From Pomphorhynchus laevis (Eukaryota > Acanthocephala > Palaeacanthocephala > Echinorhynchida > Pomphorhynchidae): DNA of 64,000 nt. Under the pieces are notes generated by a model. The model was not told the DNA's origin. It was given only the letters and a program-made list of their open reading frames with translations, and searched no databases. The translations under genes were made by a program, and so were the position numbers. This document shows, one piece after another, positions 45,006-57,272 of this stretch. The stretch lies in contig WNNJ02003016.1 in the NCBI GenBank assembly GCA_012934845.2, positions 62,001-126,000 of the forward strand, read 5' to 3'. Position 1 is the stretch's first letter; the number at the start of each line of letters is the position of its first letter.

Positions 45006-45050
45006 GTAAGGAAATCTTTACCTTTATATACTTGTAATATTGAATTTTAG

Positions 45051-45116
45051 GTAGTGAATTCAGAATCGATAATTTACTCCGAAATCAGCATGTTCGTGAA
45101 TGTTCTGTAAATGAAG
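45051..45116 (+). CDS. dac: DACH exon 6
   Basis: 66 nt, acceptor gaattttag, donor GTAAAA, flanked by introns of 45 and 73 bp. Encodes SEFRIDNLLRNQHVRECSV and NE. In phase with both neighbours. Confidence 0.7.
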
Positions 45117-45189
45117 GTAAAATTGTCTTACAATTATTTGTTCAAAATGTTTAAATATTTGTAAAAATTCTCTGATAGAATTAATTTAG

Positions 45190-45306
45190 ACCTATCCGAT
45201 TACAATTCGACTGTGAATGGGTTCAATAATGACGATTTTACAAATAAAATTCTCGTTTTAAAAAATGAAACAAACGAAAGGCTTTCTCGCTTGAAATCTA
45301 AACTAA
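45190..45306 (+). CDS. dac: DACH exon 7, short coiled-coil candidate
   Basis: 117 nt, acceptor ttaatttag, donor GTAAGC. Encodes LSDYNSTVNGFNNDDFTNK, then ILVLKNETNERLSRLKSKL, whose leucine spacing allows a short amphipathic helix. It could be a reduced version of the C-terminal DACH helix, but the similarity is weak. Confidence 0.7.
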
Positions 45307-46813
45307 GTAAGCCATTCGACGTTGTAATTATTTTAAGTTGTTTATCCGAAACAAAACTGTGATTTTTAAACTTAGTGTAGCCGTTTGTTTTTATAATAAT
45401 AAAATATTACTCCTTTTATCGATCGACTAGCGAAAATTTGGCAAAAAACTTTAAATTTTTAATGAAAGATTGTCGATATTTATTTCATTTGTACCAAATT
45501 CGAAATTACGAATATCAAAGTTGAGTGGAAGAGTCACAAAACGAAGGTGATGTTGATAAAACGAGTTTTTGATAATTATTTCTATAATATCAGTTTGACT
45601 TTTGGTGGTAAACAAAAGATTATTTTGCCAACAACAATTATTAATTTAGCATTACGAATTGCACAGATTATGAAATACTATATAATATAATATAATATAA
45701 TATATTATAATATAATATAATATTATATTATTATATTACAAGGTTCCCACAAATGGGCCTATAGTATTATACTATAGACTCATATTATACTATAATCATG
45801 CTATTATTTTACTTATTAGGTAAATAATGAGACACTATGATAATTTAACGATTATCGTAGAGTATCTCATAATTAACTTGGAAATAAGCGTATTGGGATT
45901 AAGAAAGCCGCTGAGATTCTGGAATAAAAGAAAGGCAATTAGAAATAACGCACCTGGTCACGGTTGAGAGCGGGAATTGCTAGAATAGCGTTGATTGTAA
46001 TTTTGGTAACTGTTAAAATATCGTATGAGTGATGAGACACGGGTCATCATATGGGTCATGTCGATTCAAATATTGCGAATATAGGCAGTCAGTGCAAGAA
46101 TGATCAGCACAATATCGTAGACAGTTATTGCAAATTGCAGAAGGACCGTTGCGAGAACAGCACTTTTTACACTATTTGACAATTTTGTATGTTGATTCAT
46201 GTTCTATTGAGTCGTGAAGTGTAAAGATAATAAATCAGCGTTATCGCAGGCTAAGAGGCTTGTCAGAATTGTAAGTATTTATGCTTTAACCAAGAATAGT
46301 CAGTCTGTCGGAGGGTGGATACGACAATTTGAAATTCAGTGTCTTATGAAATTGACGATTGCATAGATATATCTCTAAGTTTTTAGTCTAGATGATAAAA
46401 TATAAAATATAACATTTTACTTTAAAATATAATCATTCTTATCTAAGATTATTTAATTGAGTGTAAAAAGAAAGCGATTAAATTACCTGTGATCAAAACT
46501 TTTTTCCTCGACGAATAAGCGCAAAAATTCATAGGGAAACGCTGCATGTATTCAGGAAACCCTATCCAAGAAAAGTCTCGTTCCATCTTTCATGTTTCGT
46601 ATGAAAACATAATTAATTTGTCTGACTATATTTGTACATTGCTTTGTTAATTTCGTCATTTTAGAAATAAATTCACAAGTTTAAACATTATTAATCAAAA
46701 ATGTTTTTAAAGAGAAACAATGTGCCATGTATTATTATCTATTATTTATAATTGTTTTTTATTGTTTTTATATTTTGTCTAGAAAAAGAAAATAAACATT
46801 TTAAATATTTCAG
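45307..46813 (+). other. DACH intron 7
   Basis: 1,507 bp. It includes a (TATAA)n-like microsatellite at about 45,680-45,740 and a stretch near 45,900-46,300 that is less AT-rich but has no recognisable coding motif. Confidence 0.55.
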
Positions 46814-46857
46814 ATATAAACAAAATTTATAACGGCAGCGATTTTGACGATTTGTGA
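46814..46857 (+). CDS. dac: DACH exon 8, proposed last exon
   Basis: 44 nt from acceptor atatttcag to TGA, in the required phase (A+AT, Asn). Encodes INKIYNGSDFDDL and stop, an acidic tail. A possible poly(A) signal AATAAA lies at 46,968-46,973. Because the exon is short, a chance match is possible; an alternative last exon cannot be excluded. Confidence 0.5.
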
Positions 46858-47589
46858 ATGCCTTATTATAAGTCATATGTCTTTATATTTCATAATATTT
46901 ATTATTTATGAATTTTGAATTTTAATTTTTTATGAACCCTAATTTCATTCTATCCTGACTTTTAACTAATAAATTAAGTTAAACTGTTAATTAACTTTTA
47001 CTGTTATAAATTATATGTCATGTAAGTTATATTACTTATAAGCTATATAACTTATAAGCTATAAGTTATATTACTTTAAATAAATAATGCATTATTTGTT
47101 TCTTTAACTTTGGCATTATTTAGATGGCTTAAAGAGAAAGCTAGTAATGGAGAGAAGACAAAGAATAAAGTTATATAGAAAGATACAGTCCAAAATAAAC
47201 GGTTTGTATAAATTAACGAAATAAATTACAGCTTACAGATGTCTTAAGTATATACCTAATTTAATTATTTCAATATATATAAAAAGTTTAACGTGACTAA
47301 TTTAAAAGCAAAGCGTGAGTTTATAAAAAATGAAACTTGTAATTTACTATAACGAATACAAAGCAGGAAGTAACTTAAATACTTTGTTAAGGCCAAAAAT
47401 CTCTTAAAGCAGGTTTCAGTAGATTTTGTTGGAGAGCATTTTAACTCACAATACAAGTATCCATGTAATACATACATGTATAATATCAATTTAATACACT
47501 TGCATCTTTTTGTATGATTTTAAAAGAATTTAAATTAAATATTAAAACAACCCCGTCTATTTTATCTTTTTTTTTGTAGAAAATAAAAA
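46858..47589. other. 3' flank of DACH, no gene seen
   Basis: AT-rich sequence with candidate poly(A) signals (46,968 and about 47,164). Short frames only. Confidence 0.5.
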
Positions 47590-47597
47590 GTTGTTTT

Positions 47598-48659
47598 GGA
47601 TCTTGTCAAAAATTCCTCTTTTATTTTGCCATCTTTTGCCATTTTCGACAAGATCGCCGTTATTTTACACTTTTGGCAAGTGTAAAATAAATATTTTCTT
47701 AAACCCATGTCATTCTATTAAGAAATTATGAGAAAATTCGAAACTTATACAATAGAAAAATATCGTTTTTCTATAACAAAGCACTTTTCTGTCTTGTTTA
47801 TAAGACATAAAAATGTTATAAAAACCAGCATGGTATGCTATGCTGGTAGGAAACTGACAGAATAGCTATTTAGATATGCATGAAAATGCCAGAATAAAGT
47901 ATGTAGCCAATTTAAAACTACAAAATCTATTAGGAACGCATCAATCTATTAGATGGATTTAACATATCTTTGGTCAATTTTATAGAAATGCTACTATATA
48001 GATATGCAAGTGACCAGTAATTAAAAACAGTAATAAAGGATTTAAGATCCAGACTGTTAGTTATAAAATTTTACAATAAATTGAGTATTAGATGCCATGA
48101 GTATACGGTAAACAATTTTGAATTATTAGGTGGTGAAGGTTTAATTTGTCAAATCGACGAAACATGGTTCTGTCACATACAGGAACGACGGGCAACGGGT
48201 GAGCAGAGTTGGATTTTTGGAATAATTGATACGTCGTTTACTCCGGCCAAAGGATATATGAAAATAATGCAAAATGGGAAGGAAATTTCGCTACCTATAA
48301 TTGAGAGAGTAATATCACCTGGATCTATTATGCATAGTGATGAATGGGCGATATATAAGAGCATAAATCTAAATTTGTATGAACACGGAACTGTGAAGCA
48401 TAAATTACACTTTGTAGACCCTATAAGGGGATACACTCCAAATATAGAATCACACTGGAACAAACATAAGTACAGAGCTAAGACGATGATTGGTGTTTGT
48501 AAAAAACGATTGACGTATTACTTAAGTGAGTGAATGTGGAGGGATACTATTCCTAGTGATTATATGGAAAAGATATTTTTTAATAAAAATTTATTTCTAA
48601 ACATTTTTATTGAAGGTGATTGATAAGCGCCTTTCTAGTTGCGATTTTTAACAAGATCC
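47598..48659 (+). mobile_element. Merlin-type DNA transposon with intact ends
   Basis: Terminal inverted repeats GGATCTTGTCAAAAATTCC (left) and GCGATTTTTAACAAGATCC (right) bound a 1,062-bp element flanked by an exact 8-bp duplication GTTGTTTT (47,590-47,597 and 48,660-48,667). An 8-9-bp duplication is the Merlin/IS1595 hallmark. The transposase inside is partial, so the copy is non-autonomous. Confidence 0.85.
48081..48533 (+). pseudogene. Merlin (ISXO2-like) transposase, catalytic part
   Basis: 150 residues of the DDE domain: GGEGLICQIDETWFCHIQE (first Asp), SWIFGIIDTS, IMHSDEWAIYKSI (second Asp), GYTPNIESHWNKHKYRAK (the Asn/Glu motif) and VCKKRLTYYLSE. A stop follows, and MWRDTIPSDYMEKIFF continues in the same frame beyond it. 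The amino-terminal zinc-binding region present in relatives is not seen. Catalysis would be cut-and-paste transposition at the TIRs listed above. Confidence 0.82.
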
Positions 48660-48667
48660 GTTGTTTT

Positions 48668-49080
48668 ATATTTTTGCAGCAGCTAATGTTGCAACTTCCA
48701 GAAACTAAATGTTTGATCACAAAGTCGTGTCATCTTTATGAAACCGTTTTATAAAGACAGCTTGTCACCATTCAGCTTATGCTACGAATACATAAATTTA
48801 CATCATTCAATTTATTCTTTATTACATTTGAGGTTGTTGTTTCACCTACTATTTCATTTTCATTTTGAAATAATGAAGTATTTTATGTAATAAAATATTG
48901 AAAAAGTATGGAATTATTATGAATATTTAATTATAAATAATATTAATTATAAATAATTAATATTTATATTAATTTTTTAATATTAATAAAAATATTAATA
49001 TTTTTATTAATATTTATCAACTAAGGCACTGCTTGTTCCACGTTACAGTGTGTATTTATGCTGGCTTACTCTTTTATTTA
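48668..49080. other. No gene seen
   Basis: AT-rich sequence with tandem attaatattta-like palindromes at about 48,920-49,015. Confidence 0.45.
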
Positions 49081-49084
49081 TACC

Positions 49085-49320
49085 TTGTCTAGTTTGACAT
49101 ATATTTTATCGCAGTCTTTACAAGGGATTTTATAAACAACGGATGGATTGTTGTTGATGGATTTAATTTGTAAAAAATTATACAATTTAGGCATTCTATT
49201 ATTGTACGAAACAATATAATGGGATGTTGAAATTTGGTTTTTATTAACGTATTTTTTAAAACGATTATTCCATGTATCATTGATATATGGAATTCCGACA
49301 CTTCCGTTCTTTTAAAGGAC
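49085..49320 (-). pseudogene. Second PLE type: GIY-YIG fragment
   Basis: Minus-strand translation (frame differing from the longest open frame) gives RFKKYVNKNQISTSHYIVSY, LYNFLQIKSINNNPSV and VYKIPCKDCDKIYV. VYKIPC..C...Y(I/V) is the GIY-YIG start of classical PLEs (Penelope/Poseidon type), in which the domain follows the RT. A different clade from the N-GIY-YIG PLE. Confidence 0.6.
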
Positions 49321-49895
49321 AAAAATATGAATTTTACTAGTTTGTGTCTTATAAACCTAATGTTGATTCCTCGTCTTCAAATACCCCTAACACTTTGAAA
49401 GTAGCTGTTGCTAGCTCATTGTTTTGGCGAAACAATATGATTTCTTTAATTTTGTCGAGATGAACAATGTGCGGGTTTAATAATTGACACATTAAGAAAA
49501 AACCAATTTCCAGATTAGGCGGTTAAAAAGGCTGTATATAAGACCAGGACTATTAAAATTCATATTTTTAATCCTTTAAAATAACGGAAGTGTGCTGGGA
49601 TTCCATATCAATAATATTTTGTATTTTGTGAAATATAGTTTCTGGAAATTTAAAATGTAATTAAGAATATTTCTTTTCCCATTGCGTTTTAGGCATGAGT
49701 TAAAAAAGAAAAAATGTAAATGCATAAAGAATGTTCGATCAGTTTTAAAATATGTCTGTAATATATTGATTTTACTTTCATGGTCTTATTTTTTTCGGTT
49801 TTTTTTTCAGAATTGAATCAGAGCGAAGGTGTTTCGTTTATCTTCCATCAGTTATTTTAATCAGAATTCATTAAATGTATAATTGGAAGTTTATA

Positions 49896-50355
49896 AATTT
49901 CCGGGAACTATCATGTATAGTTGAACGACAAGAAAAATCAGCTTAATATTTCGCTAGTAACTACTAGCATTTTAATCTTTAATTTTCTGAAGATGCTTTT
50001 TAATGAAAATCTTTAAATATTTTTAAATTTATTTTCCTCTATTTTGTTATTTTATTTTTTCATTTTTATTGTTTTCTTATGAATACATATGTTTTGTACT
50101 TTTGTTGTAAATTTTTAGTGTTTTTGTTTCATTGTTGTGTTTTGTTTGCCGCGGTCCCTACAAACGGAAATGTTACATGAACAAATGTTAGCAACGATTA
50201 TGATTCCAGCATCAATGTGCACACCGACAAGAAACTTTATTTATGTGATACGTTTTCATTTTTATGTTAATTTTCTGAAGATGCTAGTAGTTACTAGCGA
50301 AATATCAAAATGATTTTTCTTGTCGTTTAATTATACGTGATAGTTTCTGGAAATT
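49896..50355. mobile_element. Foldback element with ~75-bp inverted ends
   Basis: Left arm 49,896-49,978 (aaatttccgggaactatc, cgctagtaactactagcat) and right arm 50,282-50,355 (atgctagtagttactagcg, gatagtttctggaaatt) are inverted copies around ~300 bp of T-rich DNA. The right arm merges into the 0.78-kb repeat. Confidence 0.65.
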
Positions 50356-51081
50356 AAAAAATTTAAATACAGATCAGGGTGGATATATTGCTAACATTTT
50401 AATGTGTTCTACTTTTTTGTATTGCATATTTTTTGGATTTTAGTTACTTATAAATTAATTTATATTTAACTTAACTGCTAAATTGATATAGCTGCTATTT
50501 ATGATTAATAAATAAGGACCGAAACATGATAATATTGTAGTCACTACTGATGATCTCTAATCTATATTAAAATACGTGCTTTTAACCAGTTAATAAAAAT
50601 ACCAGGTATTTAAAAAAATACCAGGTATTAAATACCAGGTATTGTAAAATTCCATTTTACATTTTTAAATTAATATACCTCAATTGGATAGTAAATAATA
50701 TACTCTGTATTGGAATAAGAGGCTAAATCTAATAAGAGGCTAAATCTAATAAGAGGAAATAAATCATTAGTATGTATTTGGTCACCGAGGAACAGAGGGC
50801 GAAAACTTATAGCATCGTAATTCCTCTATATGATTTATAATCTTGATTCTGATGCATCGTTTGAACGATTGAACGCTGATTGTAGTATACATTAACAAGT
50901 TTAATATTGACAAATATTCTTACTCAGATTGAAGAACTACTGTCAATGCGTAGTGGTGATTCAGTCGTCGACGATGGTCCGTCAAAAAATGTGAGCACAT
51001 TGCAAAAAATTTGATAACATTTTTTGACGTGATTAAGTGATGGAGATAATCACTACGCATTTTTTTATATTTTTGATCAAT
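50304..51081 (+). repeat. 0.78-kb direct repeat, copy 2
   Basis: Nearly identical to 37,446-38,223, including the PLE-like termini and the 115-bp hairpin (50,946-51,060). After 51,081 part of the unit starts again (ctctaatctttatttaaatacg), as in a broken tandem. Confidence 0.75.
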
Positions 51082-51209
51082 CTCTAATCTTTATTTAAAT
51101 ACGTGCTTTTAACCAGTTCATAAAAATACCAGGTTATAAAAATTCTATTTTACATTTTTAAATTTATAATACAGACCTCGTATTAGTGTAGAAATCACAC
51201 TCTTTATGT

Positions 51210-51526
51210 TGCCAAGGAACGCTTAGGACTATCTGAAAAAGGAGTCCGGTAGGCGAATTAGGACCGTAATTCTTGGTCATGTCTCGATTGTGCACTGCCT
51301 CCACAACATGTTTGAATTAGTGGAACACAATTTGTTTATTAATTGAGTAAGCTAATAGGATTTATATTTAGATTAATTCTAAGATTTTCAGTTAAGAGCA
51401 AACATGTATTTTCTCGTTTAAGCTTTTCTAGAAGATGACTGTTTGCACATGGAAAAGTTTCTTTTAAATTTTGGCACACATTAAGATGAAAATATACATA
51501 TCGATTCCTTTTAATTTTTGAACAAA
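51210..51526. other. No gene seen
   Basis: A short frame on the minus strand has no recognisable motif. Confidence 0.4.
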
Positions 51527-53221
51527 CCATATTTTGAATTATTTAAATTATATTTCGAGTAAATTAAATATAAGATTATTACAAATTTATCAAATACTTA
51601 TGTTTTTTTGAATAATTCGCTTTGATTGCTACATTTAGAAGTCAGTCATTCTTCACAAAAATCGTCCAGTAACTGATTATGTCATTGGATGCAGAGCATT
51701 TTAGATTCGTGTCAGTAAAATTTGAAGGATGAATTTTGTAATCTTAACAAGTCAAATGGCTTCCACATCGGAATCAGTTACCGTTGAAATAAGTCAGCGC
51801 AATGTTACAAAGTAGTCATATTGAAGTAATCACTTTTTGATTTCATTACAATTTGTCATTGAAAGATGTAAATATTTTTGGAAACGAAAATTTGTTTGAA
51901 TAGAATTTCATACGAAATTTTTTATTTATGAAAGTCTATAATAATAAGATTTTATTACTAAAAAAACATAAGTAGTGAATACATATGACAAAAAATAGTC
52001 AGATGAAAAAACAGCTCGAGAAGTCAGTCCAAAAAAAACAGAAAAACCAACTCATAGCTTCTTAACTTTTTAATCGTTTTCTTCCGATTACGGCATCAAA
52101 TCCGTGGGGATCTGAGCCCCAACCAATACAACACGCCGCTTTCCGATTGAACTACCTGAGGTCTTTCACCCCCCCCCCGAAGAATCCAATCGGTGCGAAC
52201 GATGCTGGGTAAACGAGAGACGAGGAGCTTAAGAAACCTTAGCCTTTGCTCTGGGGGACGTCTTATTGAACAGAAGACTAATCCCGATATAGTCCAGGTG
52301 CCCCAAAGGCGCACCTGGGTTTTCCCTTTCAACGACAGATGCTGGGCCCGTTTCCGAGCCCACATAGATTTCTTCAGGATACGTTTGAGTCTATCCATGT
52401 TGGCTGTCGCCGACTAGTTTACCGAAATGGTGAACCCCAGGTATTTTACTCGACTTGTGAAGGTATGGAGTGGTTCAGAGGCAAATATGGAGGAGAGCAC
52501 AGAGAGTGTTAGTCTCTTAAGTTTTTGCTTCATCGCAGAGAAGCCATGAAAAACAACCACCTGCGATTTAGCGGAGTTTAGAACAAGGTTGGACCTGGGC
52601 AACTGGTCTCTTAATCTTAAAAAGAAGTGGCTGATGTCAGAGACTTCATCTTTGCACCTGCGTCCAGTGAACAGGGCTGTGGTGTCATCAGCGTACACCA
52701 CTAGACTTTGATCGCGTCTAAATATCTTGAATAGATTGATGGAGGCAGCAAGATATAAAATAGAAGAGAGGGGAGCCTTGAGGCACACCCGTAATGGGGT
52801 GGAACTGACGTGCATCAGGGACATCTTCATAGAATAATCGCTTGGTGTACAGCAGTATCTTAACCCTGTTAAGAATTCTCGCAGGCAATCCGAGGAACCT
52901 GAGAGAATAGATAAAGGGAATATTAAAGTCGCAGTTTTTCATCTGTACTACAACGATTAAAATTACTATGATTTTCGTAAACATTATGAAATGTGTTGCT
53001 CGTTGAAACAATTTATTAATAATTCATATGTGAAAATGAGTTAGCGAATATGATGAAAGTTGTATTTTTCATATAAATTAAAACAAACTTGATATATCTG
53101 TATATAAATCACTTATAAATTCTAGCTGCGGGCCTGCTAAAAATAATCGGCCGGCCAAATCTGACCCGCAAATCGGAGGTTGCTTATACGTGTTATACAT
53201 TGTAGAAACTATATTATGGTA
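51527..53221 (-). repeat. 1.7-kb block, right copy of the inverted pair
   Basis: Reverse-complement match of 18,994-20,685 with very few differences, mostly single bases and the length of one C/G-run. Confidence 0.8.
51960..52930 (-). pseudogene. LINE-R copy C'
   Basis: Mirror of copy C: LPARILNRVKILLYTKRLFYE, VVYADDTTALFTGRRCKDEV, SRVKYLGFTISVN and RLKRILKKSMWARKRAQHL on the minus strand. It shares copy C's inactivating stop after SVN, so it was dead before the duplication. Confidence 0.8.
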
Positions 53222-53299
53222 GGAATCTTCAACAAATAAATTTAATAATTAATTTAACGATGTTTTAAAATGAATAAATCCTTTATTCGTTACACTAAA

Positions 53300-53550
53300 T
53301 AAATAGCATTAGATTAAAATTCTAAATAAATATCGACAAATATAATTTACTTCGAAGGTCAGAATAAATGTAAACTTTGTAATTTAATCCAAATGAGATA
53401 TGACGTATCTCATTGACATAATTGTCCAGCCAAACATTCTGAACAAACTAAACAGAGTCTGACGATAAGATTATTGTAAGACATGATTTGAAGGATATGC
53501 ATTCTCGGCAATAATCAATCAGTAATTTATCTTTTTAATCATGAGTTAGA
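53300..53550 (-). repeat. ~245-bp dispersed repeat, second copy
   Basis: Inverted and diverged relative to 20,700-20,945. It lies on the opposite side of the 1.7-kb block compared with the first site. Confidence 0.55.
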
Positions 53551-53671
53551 TTATTCTAGAACAATATTATTACGACGGCTACCTTGATGCATGACGAATT
53601 AGAAAATACATGTGATTTTAAACTTTTAAATTATGGGTATTCAAGCACCTTTTGACTGAACTACAAAGTCC

Positions 53672-53852
53672 GGCGATAAGGGGAATAAATAGTCAATGTC
53701 AGAAGATTTCGACAATGTTTTAATTTACAAAATTTCCGAAATGGCTAATACACAGAGCGTTCAGATGTATTATGAACCAATGAAAGACAAAATTCTCTAA
53801 AACAAGTGCTATAAACATCCAAGCAATATGTATATATGCAGACAAAATTTAT
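53672..53852. repeat. ~180-bp dispersed repeat, second copy
   Basis: Inverted copy of 28,563-28,745. Confidence 0.7.
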
Positions 53853-53854
53853 TA

Positions 53855-54892
53855 CCGAAAAATGCACAAATTAAAAAACTTTACAGCTAATGCTTAACTC
53901 TACAATAAAAGGCAACGATCCAATGCATGTTTAAGGATAAAACGAGGTAATCTATTGAAATCACATTAAATTATGTTTTAACCACTTGTCAGATTTTCTT
54001 AACGCTGGAGTCTTAGACAAAGAGAACAGTCTGTCGATAAAATTTTAAATTCAATTCTCAGAACTTATATAATTAAATATAATTATAATACCAATTTTTC
54101 AATACGGAAATTGTATTAATAAAATAAGTAGCAAAATCATGTAATTGATAATCCTTTTCCCATTCTTTCTTAGCATATTAAACCCGTCTTTGCTAGTCTG
54201 ATGCACTGAAGTATAAAAGGCAATGGATTGTAACTGTTATTTTAGAAATTTTATAATGTTTTGATTGCATTTGTGTTTGAAATCAATACGACGTCAGGTA
54301 GTTTGCATTTATCTTTTCGATACCAAGACCAATTCGAATTTCATTTATAATTTCGCTATATGGGTGCTTTATATTCATCGATTTGCTGAGCTGATCGTAA
54401 CAAACAAGTGTATAGCTCCTTATGCTACAAGCAGCTGTCAATTGATTTCTGAAAAAACATTGTTTCGATTGTTTCCACTCTTTCGGCGGATTTCGATATT
54501 TTTATTTTTTCATTAAATTTAAATGCGGATGACTCACTACTATTAGAATATAAGACTGAACTAAATGATTATATGCTTGTTCATAAAAATTATTTGGGTT
54601 TGAATAATACGCGCTACTAGACAAAAATTCTAAATCCCTTTTTGTAAAACGACAATTAAAAAAACCATTAAAATTTATGAATGAAAATGTAATCAAATAA
54701 AATTTAGGAATTTTAATTCCAAAATTTTAATTTTTGTTGTAGATCTGATGAATGCAGTGACATTCGAAAATTTATTAAATAAATTAGAAGACCTCCTCCA
54801 CCAATTTTTTTATATTTTATCTAATGTTTTGTATTGGTAATCTAATGAATTGTAAGACGAACCGCGTATGCGTTGCGTTTTTAAAGATCAAA
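53855..54892. other. No gene seen; one repeat
   Basis: AT-rich. 54,640-54,780 is an inverted copy of about 26,766-26,935. Small frames (54,265-54,516) show no motif. Confidence 0.45.
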
Positions 54893-57010
54893 GCAGCTAA
54901 CTGAGTCTACGTATTTAATATAATTATAAATTAAACAAAACATAATAAAAACGCTAAATCAAAATGTAAGAATTTTTAATTTATACCAAGTTAAAAAAAC
55001 AATAAAAATTTAAAATAAAAGTCATTTTTATGAATTGACTAATAAATAAAAGTCGTTATATCAGAATAAGGATTAGAGGTCATCAGGAGGAACTGTCATG
55101 CTATCAGGTTTAATAATCCTTTAAAATAAGGATTATTTTATCAGAATAAGGAAAAATTTTATTCAATTTTAATACATACAGCAAAGGTAATAATAATAAT
55201 AAATAATTATAAATAATAAATAATTCTAAATGATATATAATTGTTATATAATATTTTATATAATTTATATCAAGTTAAAATTTTAAATAAAAGTCATTTT
55301 CATGAATTGACTAATAAATAACAGACGTTGTATCAGAATAAGGATTAGAGGTCATCAGGAGGAACTGTCATGCTATCAGGTTCCAGCCTCTAATTCCTAG
55401 ACCCAACATAGCAGCGGGGCCAAATACATACCAATGATGTATTTCCTCTGATGAAATTTGTTTATATAATATCTAATTCTAATAAAAAGTATAGTATTTA
55501 CTATTATTAGATAACAATTTCCTCTTAAAATTTTTAATTTATTTTTGATTTGTATTTTATTATTTTCTGTTTGATGATATTTTTATGGTAACCTAGTTTA
55601 AAATATGAATATATTATATTATTTAAATGATTTTAAAGAAATCTACTATCGTTACAAATTGCTGCGATTCTTAAATTTTCATTATTTAATGTATTATATT
55701 TTACATTTTATGGTATGCATGAATGATCATGCAAAAATATATTTGTAAATTTAAATGTCATCTTTACGATATAAATTAAAACTATTTTTAAGTTTTAGTG
55801 CTCATATCAAGATATATACTTTCTTTATAATTAATATTGGTTTTATTAAGAATGAGGCAATATGGATATATTTGTTCGCTTATTGAATAAAAGTTGCTAT
55901 AATTAAATACATATCATCAATATATCGAATTTCATGTCTTTATATAATAGAGATTTATTTTTTAAACAGTTATGAACAAATTCATATTCTATAAAGCTTA
56001 AAAACAAGTCAGCTATAATTGGGCTACTATTACCACCCATTGGAACACCTTTTACTTGTCTAAATATAGATGTCCCTACTTTTAAATAATTTTGATTTAT
56101 TAAAATATTTAAGGATTCTATTAATTCAATTTTATCCATATATTTATATTTATTTGATGGTTTAATTTTTGTTAGATAGGCGTTATAATTATTATAACAT
56201 ATGTATATCTTTTTCCGAATATAAGATTAATTAATTTATCTAACGCTTCTTTAATATCTACTAAATCTAGATTTGTATAAAGCGTACTAAAATCGTATGT
56301 ATTTATATTTTGAAAATTTATTCCTTTTGTCTGTTCTAAAAATTCTTTTGTAGAATTAATACTGAAATAGTGTTTTATACCAGTATTAATTTCGATTACC
56401 CTACAATATTTTTTGAAGTGTGCTTTAATTACTTTAAGTATTTTATCCATATAAACCGAAAGCGGTTTTAATGTACATTTAAACGCACTACATATGAACC
56501 TAGGTTTTATTGGATTTTTATGTAATTTTGGATTCCAATATAATATAGGTATAGTTTTATTATCCGATTCAAACTTTATACTCTATCCATTATAGAACAG
56601 TGACTTGTAATAATTGTTTCTAAATTCAACTCACTGCATTCATATGTTAGATTTTCATTTAAATCATTAGAATTTACCTCTTTCATTAGTATATCATAAT
56701 AAAGCCTTTTGCATATGAAGACAAAGTTATTACTAGCTTTATTAATAGTTGTTATTATTTAGTTATCCTTAAATTTAGTAAGTTATGTATACATATCTTT
56801 ATTAATTTTATCTTTCCTTTTGTAATTGTTTGTTATTTTCATTTTATTTTTAATTTTATCTAATATATAAGTTTTCCAAATGTTTATCTTTGATGTATTA
56901 AAGCTTCCACTATCAATCAACTTATCAAAGTAAGCATTTAAGTAATTATATAACGAATTGTAAATTTTATTTTTATTGCTATTAATTATTTAATCTATAT
57001 TTATTTTGAG
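54893..57010 (-). mobile_element. N-GIY-YIG PLE, copy 2 (3' half)
   Basis: In element direction: linker remains (57,010 to about 56,820), RT (56,800-55,490), terminal repeat (55,470-55,330), a second partial terminal repeat (about 55,135-55,065) and the 3' UTR to 54,893. Two terminal repeats in tandem agree with the long-terminal-repeat-like arrangement known for PLEs. The GIY-YIG half is missing. Frames are interrupted. Confidence 0.75.
55490..56800 (-). pseudogene. PLE copy 2: reverse transcriptase
   Basis: Frame pieces at 56,450-56,172 (KVIKAHFKKYCRVIEINTG, NTYDFSTLYTNLDLVDI with the first Asp) and 56,139-55,903 (NYLKVGTSIFRQVKGVPMGG, NSSPIIADLFLSFIEYEF), then the YIDD region in another frame near 55,905-55,930. 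Same protein as copy 1. Inactivated by shifts. Confidence 0.72.
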
Positions 57011-57059
57011 TTGCAGATTTCAGTTCCGTGCGCTTCGCTCGCGGAAAATCTTGTCCACC

Positions 57060-57272
57060 AAGATTAAGATTATTATTAATATTAATATATTAATATATCA
57101 CGTTAAAAATTGTCTTGGTGAATATAACATACAATTAATTTGATTGTTCAAAATATCAATTTGAAAGAGTTATTAACTTTTAGTATATTTCTACATCAGT
57201 CCAAAAGTTATTTGCTGAATTGCAAAATCATTAAACAATCAGATTTATTCTAATAATTACAGCAATAACTAA
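57060..57272. other. No gene seen
   Basis: Short AT-rich spacer between the PLE and the RT relic. Confidence 0.4.

Larger units (their letters stand above)
30094..46857 (+). other. dac: Dachshund (DACH) homologue, whole locus
   Basis: Eight exons on the + strand, 918 nt in total, give one 306-codon frame (305 aa plus stop). All introns are GT-AG and every phase matches its neighbour. Intron sizes are 45, 2,730, 10,814, 632, 45, 73 and 1,507 bp. Exons 1-4 encode the SKI/SNO/DAC domain with strong identity to animal DACH, including LVGGLHTVYTKLRRLDI, CNVEQVRILRGIGAI and RPGRPAKR. DACH proteins are nuclear transcription cofactors in the retinal-determination (Pax/Six/Eya/Dac) network. The product is much shorter than vertebrate DACH1 and lacks an obvious C-terminal DACH box. 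Introns 2 and 3 are loaded with transposable elements. Exons 5-8 are supported by phase and splice signals rather than homology, and the start is uncertain. Confidence 0.8.

Noticed and set aside
54265-54696. Short frames on both strands
   Set aside because: No recognisable domains, and part of the area is a non-coding dispersed repeat.
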